From the NCBI GenBank assembly GCA_964017185.1, contig OZ024869.1:2254501-2318500 (forward strand): a DNA stretch of 64,000 nt. Reading direction: 5' to 3'. The DNA comes from Rugalucina vietnamica. Lineage: Eukaryota > Mollusca > Bivalvia > Lucinida > Lucinidae. The notes under the pieces were generated by a model that was not told the DNA's origin, searched no databases, and worked only from the letters and a program-made list of their open reading frames with translations. Both the position numbers and the translations under genes were made by a program. This document shows, piece by piece, positions 57,901-64,000 of this stretch; position 1 is the first letter of the stretch; every line of letters starts with the position of its first letter.

Positions 57901-59256
57901 CTCTAAAATAAGGTAGGTACTTATATCACAGCATATTGTTTGTAACAATGGAATTCCAATTTATAGGGTAATGCACGAAAGAGCTGGATGGTCTGTAGGC
58001 AATTTGAGGTTGGACATTTATACCTCTTAAAATGAAGCAATACTGCAAATTTATTAAAGCTGACGAACACTTGTCTTGGTGCATTTTACTACAAAGTAGT
58101 GGCACTGTTTTGGAACTTAGAGGTCTCTTCCTTGTTCATAAAAATGCTTGGGTGGCCCCCGTGGCCGAGCGGTTAAGAGCCTGTTTCTTAATCACTCGAT
58201 CATCTCGCCACTGTGTCTGGTGTGGGTTAGAGCCCCACTCTGGCCACATGTGAGACAAGCCAAGTTCTGCTTGCGGGTGTGTCTGGTGGTTTTTCTCGGG
58301 AATCTCCTGTTTTCGCCCCACCTACTGATTGGTTCGTCTCAGACGAGCTGAAGTAATCTTGAATGGGACATAAAACTGAATTAAAAAAAAAATGATTATC
58401 ACATTTACAGAACTAACTTTTGTAATACATATATGAGCCGCCTCATGGGAAAACCAACAATCTGCATAGGCGAAAACAAAGACGCAGATCAGCTTCGCGG
58501 TAACCGCGAAGCTGATCAGCGCCTTTGTTTTCGCAACTCAGATAGTACAATTCCTCTTCTACTTAAATCAGAAATTACAAGCTTCTAGCTCTTTTCTGTG
58601 CTTGTACATGCCAGTTTGTGTCAGACCTGCTCGGAAACCACATTGTTGGTTTTCCCACGGGGCGGCTCATATGTCAGCTTTAATGAGGAAACATACAAGC
58701 TGCTGCCTCGGAAAACCAACAATATGCATTGCATATGCAAAAAACAAGGACGCAGATCAGCTGTGAAGAAGCTGCACAACTGATCAGCGTCATTGTTCCT
58801 ACCTTTTTGGAAACCAAGATTGTTGGTTTTTCTGACACAAAGTCTTATTTTCTGACTGTAAATGAGCCGCCTTGTGGGAAAACCAACAATCTGCATAGGC
58901 GAAAACAAAGACGCAGATCAGCTTCGCGGTAACCGCGAAGCTGATCAGCGCCTTTGTTTTCGCTACCCGGATAGTACAATTCCTCTTCTACTTTAATCCG
59001 AAATTTCAAGCTTCTAGCTCTTTTCTGTGCTCGTACAGACCGGTTTGTGTTGGACCTGTTCGGAAACCACATTGTTGGTTTTCCCAGGAGGCGGCTCAAA
59101 TCATATCATTTCCTTTTCAGACCAAACAAGAGGTATTTCGAGATCTACACAATCACAGGAATAATTCAAGAGTTGTTAAGGGGATGCAGTAATGAGCAGG
59201 CTTTTCTTGCACTTAATCTCAAATCCATATTATATAATCTCAACACAGTATCCTAG
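46572..59256 (+). CDS. CCDC138: CCDC138 gene: coiled-coil domain-containing protein 138, thirteen exons
   Basis: Thirteen plus-strand exons join with consistent phases into about 568 codons and a TAG stop; the human protein, as I recall it, is about 665 residues. Order: an acidic, low-complexity N-terminus (exons 1-2), a coiled coil rich in Glu, Lys and Leu (exons 3-7), then a helical C-terminal domain with family blocks such as LLDWLSD, LKLCLPCLQFIYWSL, FRRLGEEL, FRSSNLHVRLVSSLIILRT, FLESCSNETWFRT, LRAPRQD, LQKLSKI and LNLKSILYNL. Family members are linked to centrosomes and cilia, but no enzymatic role is known. An in-frame TAG lies 22 bases upstream of the ATG. Many introns hold MITEs close to the splice sites. 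Ortholog identity is strong from the C-terminal half; the start codon is the weakest part. Confidence 0.92.
46613..46862. mobile_element. Hairpin MITE copy 14, in CCDC138 intron 1
   Basis: 250 bp with AACT on both sides; starts 13 bases after the exon 1 donor. A scrap of another copy follows at 46867-46932. Confidence 0.87.
47284..47490 (+). CDS. CCDC138: CCDC138 exon 2
   Basis: Between TTTTCAG and GTAAGT; open in the frame set by exon 1. Encodes a polar region ending in a very basic stretch (KTRKPRRQSERSRDRDPAQK and onward), which looks disordered. Confidence 0.8.
47887..47960 (+). CDS. CCDC138: CCDC138 exon 3
   Basis: Between TTTCAG and GTAAGT. Encodes SPEISKGNLKEIYKELEIIS then EKLK, the start of the coiled coil; it aligns with the HQISQIYDELF region of the vertebrate protein. 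Confidence 0.85.
48033..48234 (+). repeat. tRNA-derived SINE in CCDC138 intron 3
   Basis: GGGGAGCATGGTGGCTTAGT then GGTAGAGCATC (A-box-like), GGGTTAGAGGACC (B-box-like), then the body GTCCTTGAGCAAGACATATT and a CAAACAAACAAA tail. Confidence 0.65.
48496..48627 (+). CDS. CCDC138: CCDC138 exon 4
   Basis: 132 bp, 44 codons, between CTATAG and GTTTGT. Coiled-coil sequence with EREQGLKERERMLSISQENL. Confidence 0.87.
48733..49012. mobile_element. Palindromic MITE (AACCGCC family) copy g, full length
   Basis: Best copy, 280 bp. Ends CATTACGAAAACTTGCCC and GGACATGTTTTCATGATG are inverted. The central palindrome CATAGATTGTGGGTACACGT ... AGAACCGCC|GGCGGTTCT ... TACCCACAATCTATG is nearly perfect. In CCDC138 intron 4. 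Confidence 0.8.
49013..49150 (+). repeat. SINE body fragment
   Basis: GTGTCCTTGAGGAAGACACA, CAGGACTGAAAAATTG; like the 3' body of the SINE at 48033, without the tRNA head. Confidence 0.5.
49318..49437 (+). CDS. CCDC138: CCDC138 exon 5
   Basis: 120 bp, 40 codons, between TTTCAG and GTAAGT. Encodes LKEKTRENKRLKDNFDTLK, matching the family coiled coil (LKEKNKETKRLRSSFDALK in vertebrates). Confidence 0.9.
49480..49713. mobile_element. Hairpin MITE copy 15, in CCDC138 intron 5
   Basis: 234 bp; the flanks (GAAT left, AAAA right) do not match, unlike other copies. Begins 42 bases after exon 5. Confidence 0.85.
49991..50224. mobile_element. Hairpin MITE copy 16, abutting exon 6
   Basis: 234 bp with ATAT on both sides; ends 17 bases before exon 6, so it forms part of the 3' splice region. 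Confidence 0.88.
50242..50319 (+). CDS. CCDC138: CCDC138 exon 6
   Basis: 78 bp, 26 codons, between GTTAG and GTTAGT. Encodes LESLKSQHEKLEKQSLSVQA then RLTNLQ (vertebrate VQARLDNLQ). A MITE ends 17 bases before the exon. Confidence 0.9.
50412..50645. mobile_element. Hairpin MITE copy 17, in CCDC138 intron 6
   Basis: 234 bp with ATTT on both sides; ends GAGCCGCCACATGGG and inverse, hairpin intact. Confidence 0.9.
50913..51047 (+). CDS. CCDC138: CCDC138 exon 7
   Basis: 135 bp, 45 codons, between CAATAG and GTAAGT. Starts RKQDFDNRQ, aligning with the end of the family coiled coil, then a polar linker. A MITE begins 23 bases after the exon. Confidence 0.87.
51071..51319. mobile_element. Hairpin MITE copy 18, with duplicated hairpin segment
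   Basis: 249 bp with AATT on both sides; starts 23 bases after exon 7. A 15-bp piece of the hairpin (GGCTTCGCGGTTACC) is tandemly duplicated. Confidence 0.9.
51671..51814 (+). CDS. CCDC138: CCDC138 exon 8
   Basis: 144 bp, 48 codons, between TTCCAG and GTATCA. Encodes VVSSTYDVMSTLLDWLSDSQ, the conserved start of the C-terminal helical domain. The next intron holds a tandem-array element (51861-53021). Confidence 0.9.
51861..53021. mobile_element. Tandem-array element 5, ~310-bp units, opposite orientation
   Basis: The hairpin is at the left (51861-51894: ATGCCCCCAACTTT, loop, GTTGGAAGGGCAT), followed by a (TG)n run, about three units with GAATGCTAGGGTTTTGAAAT, and the closing motif GTTGGGGGCAT at the right. 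It reads as the mirror image of elements 1-4. In CCDC138 intron 8. Confidence 0.8.
53284..53519. mobile_element. Hairpin MITE copy 19, in CCDC138 intron 8
   Basis: 236 bp with TAT/ATAT flanks; terminal bases are mutated (GATCCGCG, GTGGCTT). It ends 64 bases before exon 9. Confidence 0.85.
53584..53706 (+). CDS. CCDC138: CCDC138 exon 9, parent of a tandem array
   Basis: 123 bp, 41 codons, between TTCCAG and GTGGGT. Encodes ILPSLVEMLKEYPGQNLKLC then LPCLQFIYWSLVHVEQTQGQ. The last 91 bp plus the donor are repeated about thirteen more times in the intron that follows. This copy has the only acceptor and the only intact frame. Confidence 0.92.
53616..54934 (+). repeat. 95-bp tandem array derived from CCDC138 exon 9 and its donor
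   Basis: First unit is exonic (53616-53706 plus the donor). Further units start at 53711, 53793, 53889, 53984, 54079, 54174, 54269, 54364, 54459, 54554, 54649, 54744 and 54839; spacing is 95 except for an 82-bp unit and a 96-bp unit. Each repeats GTATCCYGGTCAGAACCTGA to the GTGAGT or GTGGGT donor. None contains an acceptor. 95 is not a multiple of three, and several units have TAG just before the donor. Confidence 0.95.
55191..55412. mobile_element. Hairpin MITE copy 20, in CCDC138 intron 9
   Basis: 222 bp with ATTT on both sides; one hairpin arm is partly deleted. Confidence 0.85.
55624..55837 (+). CDS. CCDC138: CCDC138 exon 10
   Basis: 214 bp between TTGCAG and GTAATA, phase 1 end. Encodes LSSTFRRLGEELYRSKTVKF and later FRSSNLHVRLVSSLIILRTL, both conserved in CCDC138. 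Confidence 0.93.
55928..56761. mobile_element. Hairpin MITE copy 21, split by a SINE pair
   Basis: MITE parts 55928-56098 and 56695-56761, with ATTT outside both ends (55924-55927 and 56762-56765). Together they make a normal-length copy. Confidence 0.85.
56099..56694 (-). repeat. Two tRNA-headed SINE-like units in tandem, inside MITE copy 21
   Basis: Two diverged copies, tRNA-like heads at 56154-56226 and 56491-56563 on the minus strand. The better one reads GTCTCTTTGGCTCGTTGGTT, AGAGCG (A-box) and GGGTTCGAATCCC (B-box). Each is followed by the same body (ACGCAGTATGTCAGAGATTG, ATACATTGTATCGAATAGCT). They are repeats, not functional tRNA genes. Confidence 0.7.
56999..57123 (+). CDS. CCDC138: CCDC138 exon 11
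   Basis: 125 bp between TTTCAG and GTATGG. Encodes VDLLAHVFDVLKADLKSDVA, KELFLYYQGTTVVLQYLKPV and NK; matches the family LFLEYQAVPVIL block. Confidence 0.92.
57372..57645. mobile_element. Palindromic MITE (AACCGCC family) copy h
   Basis: Ends ATTACGGAAACTTGCCC and GACATGTTTTCCTGATG; the palindrome is shortened. It stops 76 bp before CCDC138 exon 12. Confidence 0.72.
57722..57912 (+). CDS. CCDC138: CCDC138 exon 12
   Basis: 191 bp between TTTTTTCAG and GTAGGT, phase 2 end. Encodes PFMGPAMDLFLQMSSDSPFL, SFLESCSNETWFRTVAMVLR and APRQDNKLLERLSIVLQKLS. The acceptor at 57720-57721 was preferred to the CTTCAG near 57665 because it gives a gap-free match to the vertebrate protein. Confidence 0.93.
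58149..58391 (+). repeat. tRNA-derived SINE in CCDC138 intron 12
   Basis: GGTGGCCCCCGTGGCCGAGC then GGTTAAGAGCC (A-box), GGGTTAGAGCCCC (B-box), body, then GGGACATAAAACTGAATT and an A-rich tail. The head resembles a Leu/Ser-type tRNA. Confidence 0.75.
58435..58668. mobile_element. Hairpin MITE copy 22, full length
   Basis: 234 bp with ATAT on both sides; CCDC138 intron 12, 43 bp after the SINE. Confidence 0.9.
58699..58842. mobile_element. Hairpin MITE copy 23, shortened
   Basis: TGCCTCGGAAAACCAACAAT to ACCAAGATTGTTGGTTTTTC with an eroded hairpin; no clear duplication. Confidence 0.6.
58864..59097. mobile_element. Hairpin MITE copy 24, abutting exon 13
   Basis: 234 bp with AAAT on both sides; ends 23 bases before exon 13. 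Confidence 0.9.
59121..59256 (+). CDS. CCDC138: CCDC138 exon 13 (stop codon)
   Basis: Starts after TTTTCAG and ends at TAG 59254-59256. Encodes PNKRYFEIYTITGIIQELL and FLALNLKSILYNLNTVS, the conserved C-terminus. A MITE ends 23 bases before the exon. Confidence 0.93.
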
Positions 59257-59634
59257 ACATTTCTTGAGGTTTAACCTGATCAGACCGAAGAAGTGTGTTT
59301 ACAGTTTACAGAACATCTCAACATGACCATAGCTGTTGACTGGGATGCTAAGCCAATGAAACAAATACACAGTCCCTGTGGTGATTTTAGGGGCATCTTG
59401 GGAAAATCTTATTATCTGGGTTTTCAGTCAGTTCGGACTATATATCTACAGATGATGGAGGCTTAATATCTGAATAGGTGACACCTATAATATGGCCATT
59501 CTAGAGTAACCATCCACTACCATCTGTAATGGCTTTTGCCATGGTTGGAGTGATGGCTTTTTTTTCCCCAAAGGTTTTCTCCTGCTGCCACGTATTTAGT
59601 TTGATAGCAGTAAATATCTTGCACAGCTGAGAAA
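59257..59634 (+). other. CCDC138 3' flank
   Basis: Sequence after the stop codon; no AATAAA signal was assigned and nothing else is recognised. Confidence 0.4.
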
Positions 59635-60086
59635 CACGTGGTATTGTATACCTACAAATCGATAAATGATTGGGTGACGCACAATGAAATTCTATTCAAT
59701 GTTGAGATGAGAAATTTGAGTTTTCTCCCATTACGTTTACTCTATTGACTGATAGATAGGTGCAGTCAATGCAGAAATTGAACATTTATTGAATGAAAGT
59801 AACATATGGAATCCAGATTATTTCGTTTTCACAAACACTTCCACCCCATGAACATATAGTACTTCCCATACAGTAACATTGAAGTGTTTGCGAAAACGAA
59901 ATAACCGGGATTTCTTATGTTAGTTTCTCTCAATATATGTCCAATTTCTGTATTGACTGCACCAATCTATCAGTCAGTAGAAGAAACGTTGTAGGAGAAA
60001 ACTCGAAAATCTAACGTCTAATTCGATATCATTGTAGTGTGTGTCACCCGATCATTTACCTGTTTGTATGTAAACAATACCACGTG
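59635..60086. mobile_element. Long imperfect inverted repeat, foldback element
   Basis: Arms of about 200 bp from CACGTGGTATTGT to ACAATACCACGTG. Shared inner blocks include GACTGATAGAT/ATCTATCAGTC and GTTTTCACAAACACTTC/GAAGTGTTTGCGAAAAC. Non-coding. Confidence 0.7.
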
Positions 60087-60127
60087 ATTGTCAGTAGTGA
60101 TCTTGGGTCAGTCAAGGTTCACTTCAA

Positions 60128-60955
60128 TACCATTATGTAAACATGCCCATCCAATATACAGTGATTTTTAAAATTGGAAAAATGAAAATTTTAAGTAGAA
60201 AATTTTTGACATTGCTCAAAACATAGATTGTGGGTACCAGTTAGAACCGCCTTGCAGAGGCGGTTCTAACGAGTACCACAATCTACAGCCCCTTTCACTC
60301 GAGTTTGCCGTTTGAGCATTAGCATCACACATGAAGACCATGTGTTCCGAAGATCTGAGTTTCTTTTCATGTTGTCCTCAAAGACATCTGGATTGATTGA
60401 TCTGCTGATTTGAGTGACAGCTTCTAACTAAATGACCTTTAAAAACTGAAAACTCGAGTGAAATTTTTAACTTCCTATGTGGAATTTTTGCCATGTAGAT
60501 ACAGATCAGGTAACTGCTTAAATTGATAAAATTCTTCTTTTGTCTCCGAGGCTATCCTGTTACAATTGTGTGTTCTAAATATGCATTGTATATGTTGTGC
60601 AAAGAATTTTGAAATAAAATGTGCTTTAACCAAGCAATTACAATGTTTTTATCAGAAGAGGTGACATCATTACCTAAAGATAAATGCTGAAGAGATTTTA
60701 AGAACACCTGGCACCTGGGACACTGTTTCAGTTCTAAAATAGAATAAAAAGTTACCTGATATACAAACAAACGGCAAACTCGAGTGAACAAATTTGATTG
60801 ACCTAAATGCTCAAACGCGAACTCGAGTGAAAGGGGTTGTATGTTTTGGAGCAAAAATAAGAAAAATAGGTATACCTCTGCAAACCCCAGTTTAACTATA
60901 TAAAAGTGGGGTATAAGGGGGTATACATTACACGGACATGTTTCCCTGACGCAAA
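60128..60955. mobile_element. Palindromic MITE (AACCGCC family) copy i, split by a TA-flanked element
   Basis: Left part 60128-60285 and right part 60840-60955; they join as ACAATCTA + TGTTTTGGAGC, exactly the family sequence. Confidence 0.8.
60286..60839. mobile_element. Non-autonomous element with TA duplication, nested in copy i
   Basis: Inverted ends CAGCCCCTTTCACTCGAGTT and (inverse) CAACCCCTTTCACTCGAGTT, with TA on each side. 554 bp, no transposase frame. The TA target suggests a Tc1/mariner-type source. Confidence 0.82.
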
Positions 60956-61002
60956 ATTGGACATGCTATCAACAGAGATATCCTGCCTGGTTTAGACCAT
61001 TT

Positions 61003-61236
61003 GAGCCGCCTCATGGGAAAACCAACAATCTGCATAGGCGAAAACAAAGACGCAGATTAGCTTCGCGGTAACCGCGAAGCTGATCAGCGCCTTTGTTTTC
61101 GCTTCTCGGATAGTACAATTCCTCTTCTATTTAAATCCAAAATTTCAAGCTTCTAGCTCTTTTCTGTGCTTGTACAGGCCGGTTTGTGTCAGACCTGTTC
61201 GGAAACCACATTGTTGGTTTTCCCACGAGGCGGCTC
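61003..61236. mobile_element. Hairpin MITE copy 25, full length
   Basis: 234 bp with ATTT on both sides. Confidence 0.9.
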
Positions 61237-61342
61237 ATTTTGGAAATGAGACTATCACAGCGCCAATTTAGGGTTTGTAAAGGGAGATATAGTGAAGAAG
61301 CTTTTGTGCTAATAAAACTATTTCGTATATTGATATTCATAT

Positions 61343-61510
61343 GAGCCGCCTCGTGGGAAAACCAACAATATGGTTTCCGAACAGGTCCGACACTAACCGG
61401 CCTGTACAAGCACAGAAAAGAGCTAGAAGGTTGAAATTTCAGATTTAAGTAGAAGAGGAATTGTACTATCCCAGTAGCGAAAACAAAGGCGCTGATCAGC
61501 TTCGCGGTTA
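61343..61510. mobile_element. Hairpin MITE copy 26, cut at the hairpin tip
   Basis: Left end intact; the copy stops after CAGCTTCGCGGTTA, exactly at the centre of the palindrome. Confidence 0.8.
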
Positions 61511-61790
61511 ACTTCATAGTGCGATAGTAAGAATATGAACAATTTGGGTCAGAGCTTTCTCTTGGCTAAAGACATCTGTTCTACACAGTCTGATCTAGTC
61601 TATACAGATAGACAGGCAGGCTTGTGTAAAGTCTGATTAGAAATATTTATGACTGCTTCTCTCTTGATATGGTTTAAATGTATAGTTTGAAATGTACTTC
61701 AATAGCTAAAGTCACTTCTTTCTGCATATGAAAAAGTACAAGTAGGCAATGATCATGAAATTTGTTTTCTGTATTCATTATATATTAACT

Positions 61791-61925
61791 CATTTAAGCC
61801 TGGCGTCACTTTTATGGGACATAGGCAAACAGAATAGCCCCAGATGTGACGCCGCAGAACGCAGCATCCCATCTGGGGCTATTCTGTTTGCCTATGTCCC
61901 ATAAAAGTGACGCCAGGCTTAAATG
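61791..61925. mobile_element. Perfect 56-bp inverted repeat, hairpin element
   Basis: CATTTAAGCCTGGCGTCACT starts the left arm (61791-61846); the right arm 61870-61925 is its exact inverse by eye, with a 23-bp spacer rich in CG. Confidence 0.85.
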
Positions 61926-62165
61926 AAAAAAAAAATTAAAAATCACACCTGATGCCCCTAGCACCCAAATGATAATGATGGGAAAATCCATTCGTCAAAT
62001 ATTGGTTAAGATTGAGTGCCTGTATGGACAGACTCCATCTGTGTAGACAGAGAGTCTTTGAGTGCTGATTTATTTCCGTCCATCATGTACATTTTTTTTT
62101 TTTTGCTGATTCAAGATTGTAAAGCTTTCTAAACATCTTTGCTGAGATGCATGTGGATATTACAT

Positions 62166-62371
62166 GAGCCTTCACACTAGAAAACCAACAATTTGGGTTT
62201 CTGATCAGGTACGACACAAACCGACATTTACTGAAGCATAGAGTCTTGAAATTTCGAATGTAGGAAGACGAGGGATTGTGCTATCTGTAGAGTAAAAACA
62301 AAAATGCTGATCAGCTGTGCAGTTACTGTTTTCGCATTATGCAGACTGTTCATTTTTTGATGCGGTGGCGC
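62166..62371. mobile_element. Hairpin MITE copy 27, diverged
   Basis: 206 bp with ACAT on both sides; one hairpin arm is lost. Confidence 0.78.
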
Positions 62372-62746
62372 ACATGTAAGAGTATGAAAATTATGATTTG
62401 TAAATATTAGTTGTAGGTCACGGTGATCTATTTTATTTATTATGATGCTATTTGAGGAAATAAAAGAGCTAGAAAAATGTTGTTTTACAAATATTTTACT
62501 TCTTATATAATCCAAGTATTTTAGCTTGACTGCTTGAATTGCAGTCACCTCAGTTGTCTGTTCCCGTGTGATCACGGACAACTAACAGTAAGTAAGTTTT
62601 CTTCACAACCTTTTACCAGAATGCATTTCTACTTTGATAATAGGTACCCTGCAGGCTTTGCTTTTATTCCATGGCATCGAACTATGGGTCCATACCCTGA
62701 GGTGTGGCTAGTTGTCTGTAATGAGTACAAAGTAGTTATTGGTCAA

Positions 62747-63200
62747 TGTGACCTAATTCCGTGTTTCAGTGATTTGAAGCTTAATTGGCATATGTAAATA
62801 CATATACTAGTGAGAAACACATACTAGTGAGAATGAGCAGATAGTCATGCATCTTTGTGACCTAATTTCATGGTTCAGTGATTTTGCCCTATAGCTTGAC
62901 ACACAGTTGATATATGAACATTATTCTACTTTTAGATTATGAGTTTTCAGATTTATGAGTAAGTATGGCCACAACATTGAGCAAATTTCATGGTTAAGTG
63001 ATCTTGCCTTGTATTGTGACATCCCTTTCTATATGAAGATACTCAGATTTTTGAGAATGACCAACCATTTGACTCTATCTATCTATCTATCTATCTCTAT
63101 ATACTGCCATACGCCCTCGCGGACATTCTAGGCAGGTGTGCGCATAGTCTGTTAAAGTAATTATGTCACTGTGACCTAATTTCAGGTTCATTGATTTTGC
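62747..63200. repeat. Degenerate ~110-bp tandem repeat
   Basis: GTGACCTAATTYCRTGKTTCA then GTGATTTTG recurs at 62747, 62858, about 62978 and 63169. A (TATC)n run lies at 63076-63098. No coding potential. Confidence 0.5.
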
Positions 63201-64000
63201 ACCCAGGCGCTTTTTTGGTGGGGGTGCATATTGAATTTAATTGTATCAGAGTTTTGGGAACGAAATGGTCGTCATTTCAATGTACATGTAGTTTTATTTT
63301 AGATTTCATTGTTTAAAAATAATAATAATAAAAAAAAAAAAAAAAAAAAAAAAATAAAAAAAAAAAAAAAAAAAAGGGACGGCCACTTTGCCATTCCAGG
63401 ATGGTTCTGATGAATCTGTTGTAATTTATCTTTATGATAAATCGTCTGTTTCTTCTGTCAGTCTCACTGTTGTGCTCGTTACCGTTGTTTTTGGTTGATG
63501 CTACCGGATGGCTACCTTGTTGGGGAAGAGCCAGTCATCTTTCTCATGCCCGTTGTTGAAAAAATGTGATGTTTTATGCTGTCTTTTCATTCACGCATGG
63601 TGTCTGTTGAGATTCCTGGCCCCTCTGTGTGTTTGTTTGCTTAGCGTCCCGGTCAACAGCTATGGTCATGTCGGCATGTTGCCTCCATTTTATGTGCGTG
63701 AAAAAAAATAACTACCCAAGTGAACCAAAAAAGGCTCATACGTTTTGATGGTTTGACTTGAACCACTTTTCCTGGGCAGGCTCGGACCGTCTGGGCGGTA
63801 ATCAGATGGTCAGTCAGTAGTTGTTTTAAGCTTTACCTGGAGGCACAAACAGCCTATTTATTTCTCAGAGCCCCACTGAGGGGTGGGGGCCCCCTCTAGT
63901 CGTACTTTGGACTATACTTGTTTGTATAGGCCATGGCATCACAGGGCCGTTTTGGAGGCTTTCGATGCTTTATCATAAAGCTTGGCGACCAAGCGAGGTG
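63201..64000. other. Right edge of the window, no gene recognised
   Basis: Contains a broken poly-A tract (63330-63375) and the dispersed-repeat phrase GTCCCGGTCAACAGCTATGG (63646). Nothing else is supported. Confidence 0.45.

Overview
The window is eukaryotic DNA with two spliced animal genes and a very high load of transposable elements. The genes are animal orthologues (NAXD, CCDC138). The repeats (THAP-bearing TTAA element, Gmr1-like Ty3/gypsy, BEL/Pao, non-LTR elements, many hairpin MITEs, tandem-unit elements with hairpin ends) suggest a marine invertebrate, most likely a bivalve mollusc. The taxon is an inference.

Minus strand, 26394 down to 10986: NAXD, the ATP-dependent NAD(P)H-hydrate dehydratase of nicotinamide-cofactor repair. 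Nine exons join in consistent phase, from a mitochondrial-type presequence to the GGQGD motif. The last exon or exons (about 55-60 residues) were not found and may lie beyond the left edge. Its introns hold a BEL/Pao remnant, tandem-array elements and MITEs.

Plus strand, 46572 to 59256: CCDC138, a coiled-coil protein of centrosomal/ciliary type. Thirteen exons join into about 568 codons. Intron 9 holds a 95-bp tandem array copied from the end of exon 9 together with its splice donor.

Between the two divergent genes (about 26.6-40.5 kb) is a stack of retroelements nested up to four deep. A minus-strand non-LTR element (B2) is split by another (A1). A1 is split by a Ty3/gypsy element (26989-34919), by a plus-strand non-LTR copy (B1, with a 7-bp target duplication) and by a short repeat. 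The gypsy element carries a further non-LTR fragment (A2) in its 5' LTR. Its pol order is protease, integrase, reverse transcriptase, RNase H, which is the unusual Gmr1-type order. The stack ends about 200 bp upstream of the NAXD start codon.

Throughout the window are about 27 copies of a ~234-bp hairpin MITE with 4-bp AT-rich target duplications, several of them within 13-45 nt of CCDC138 splice sites. There are also about nine copies of a second palindromic MITE, and five elements that share one layout (boundary motif, tandem units, short simple repeat, terminal hairpin) although their unit sequences differ. All boundaries and identities were read by eye; no alignment or database search was run.
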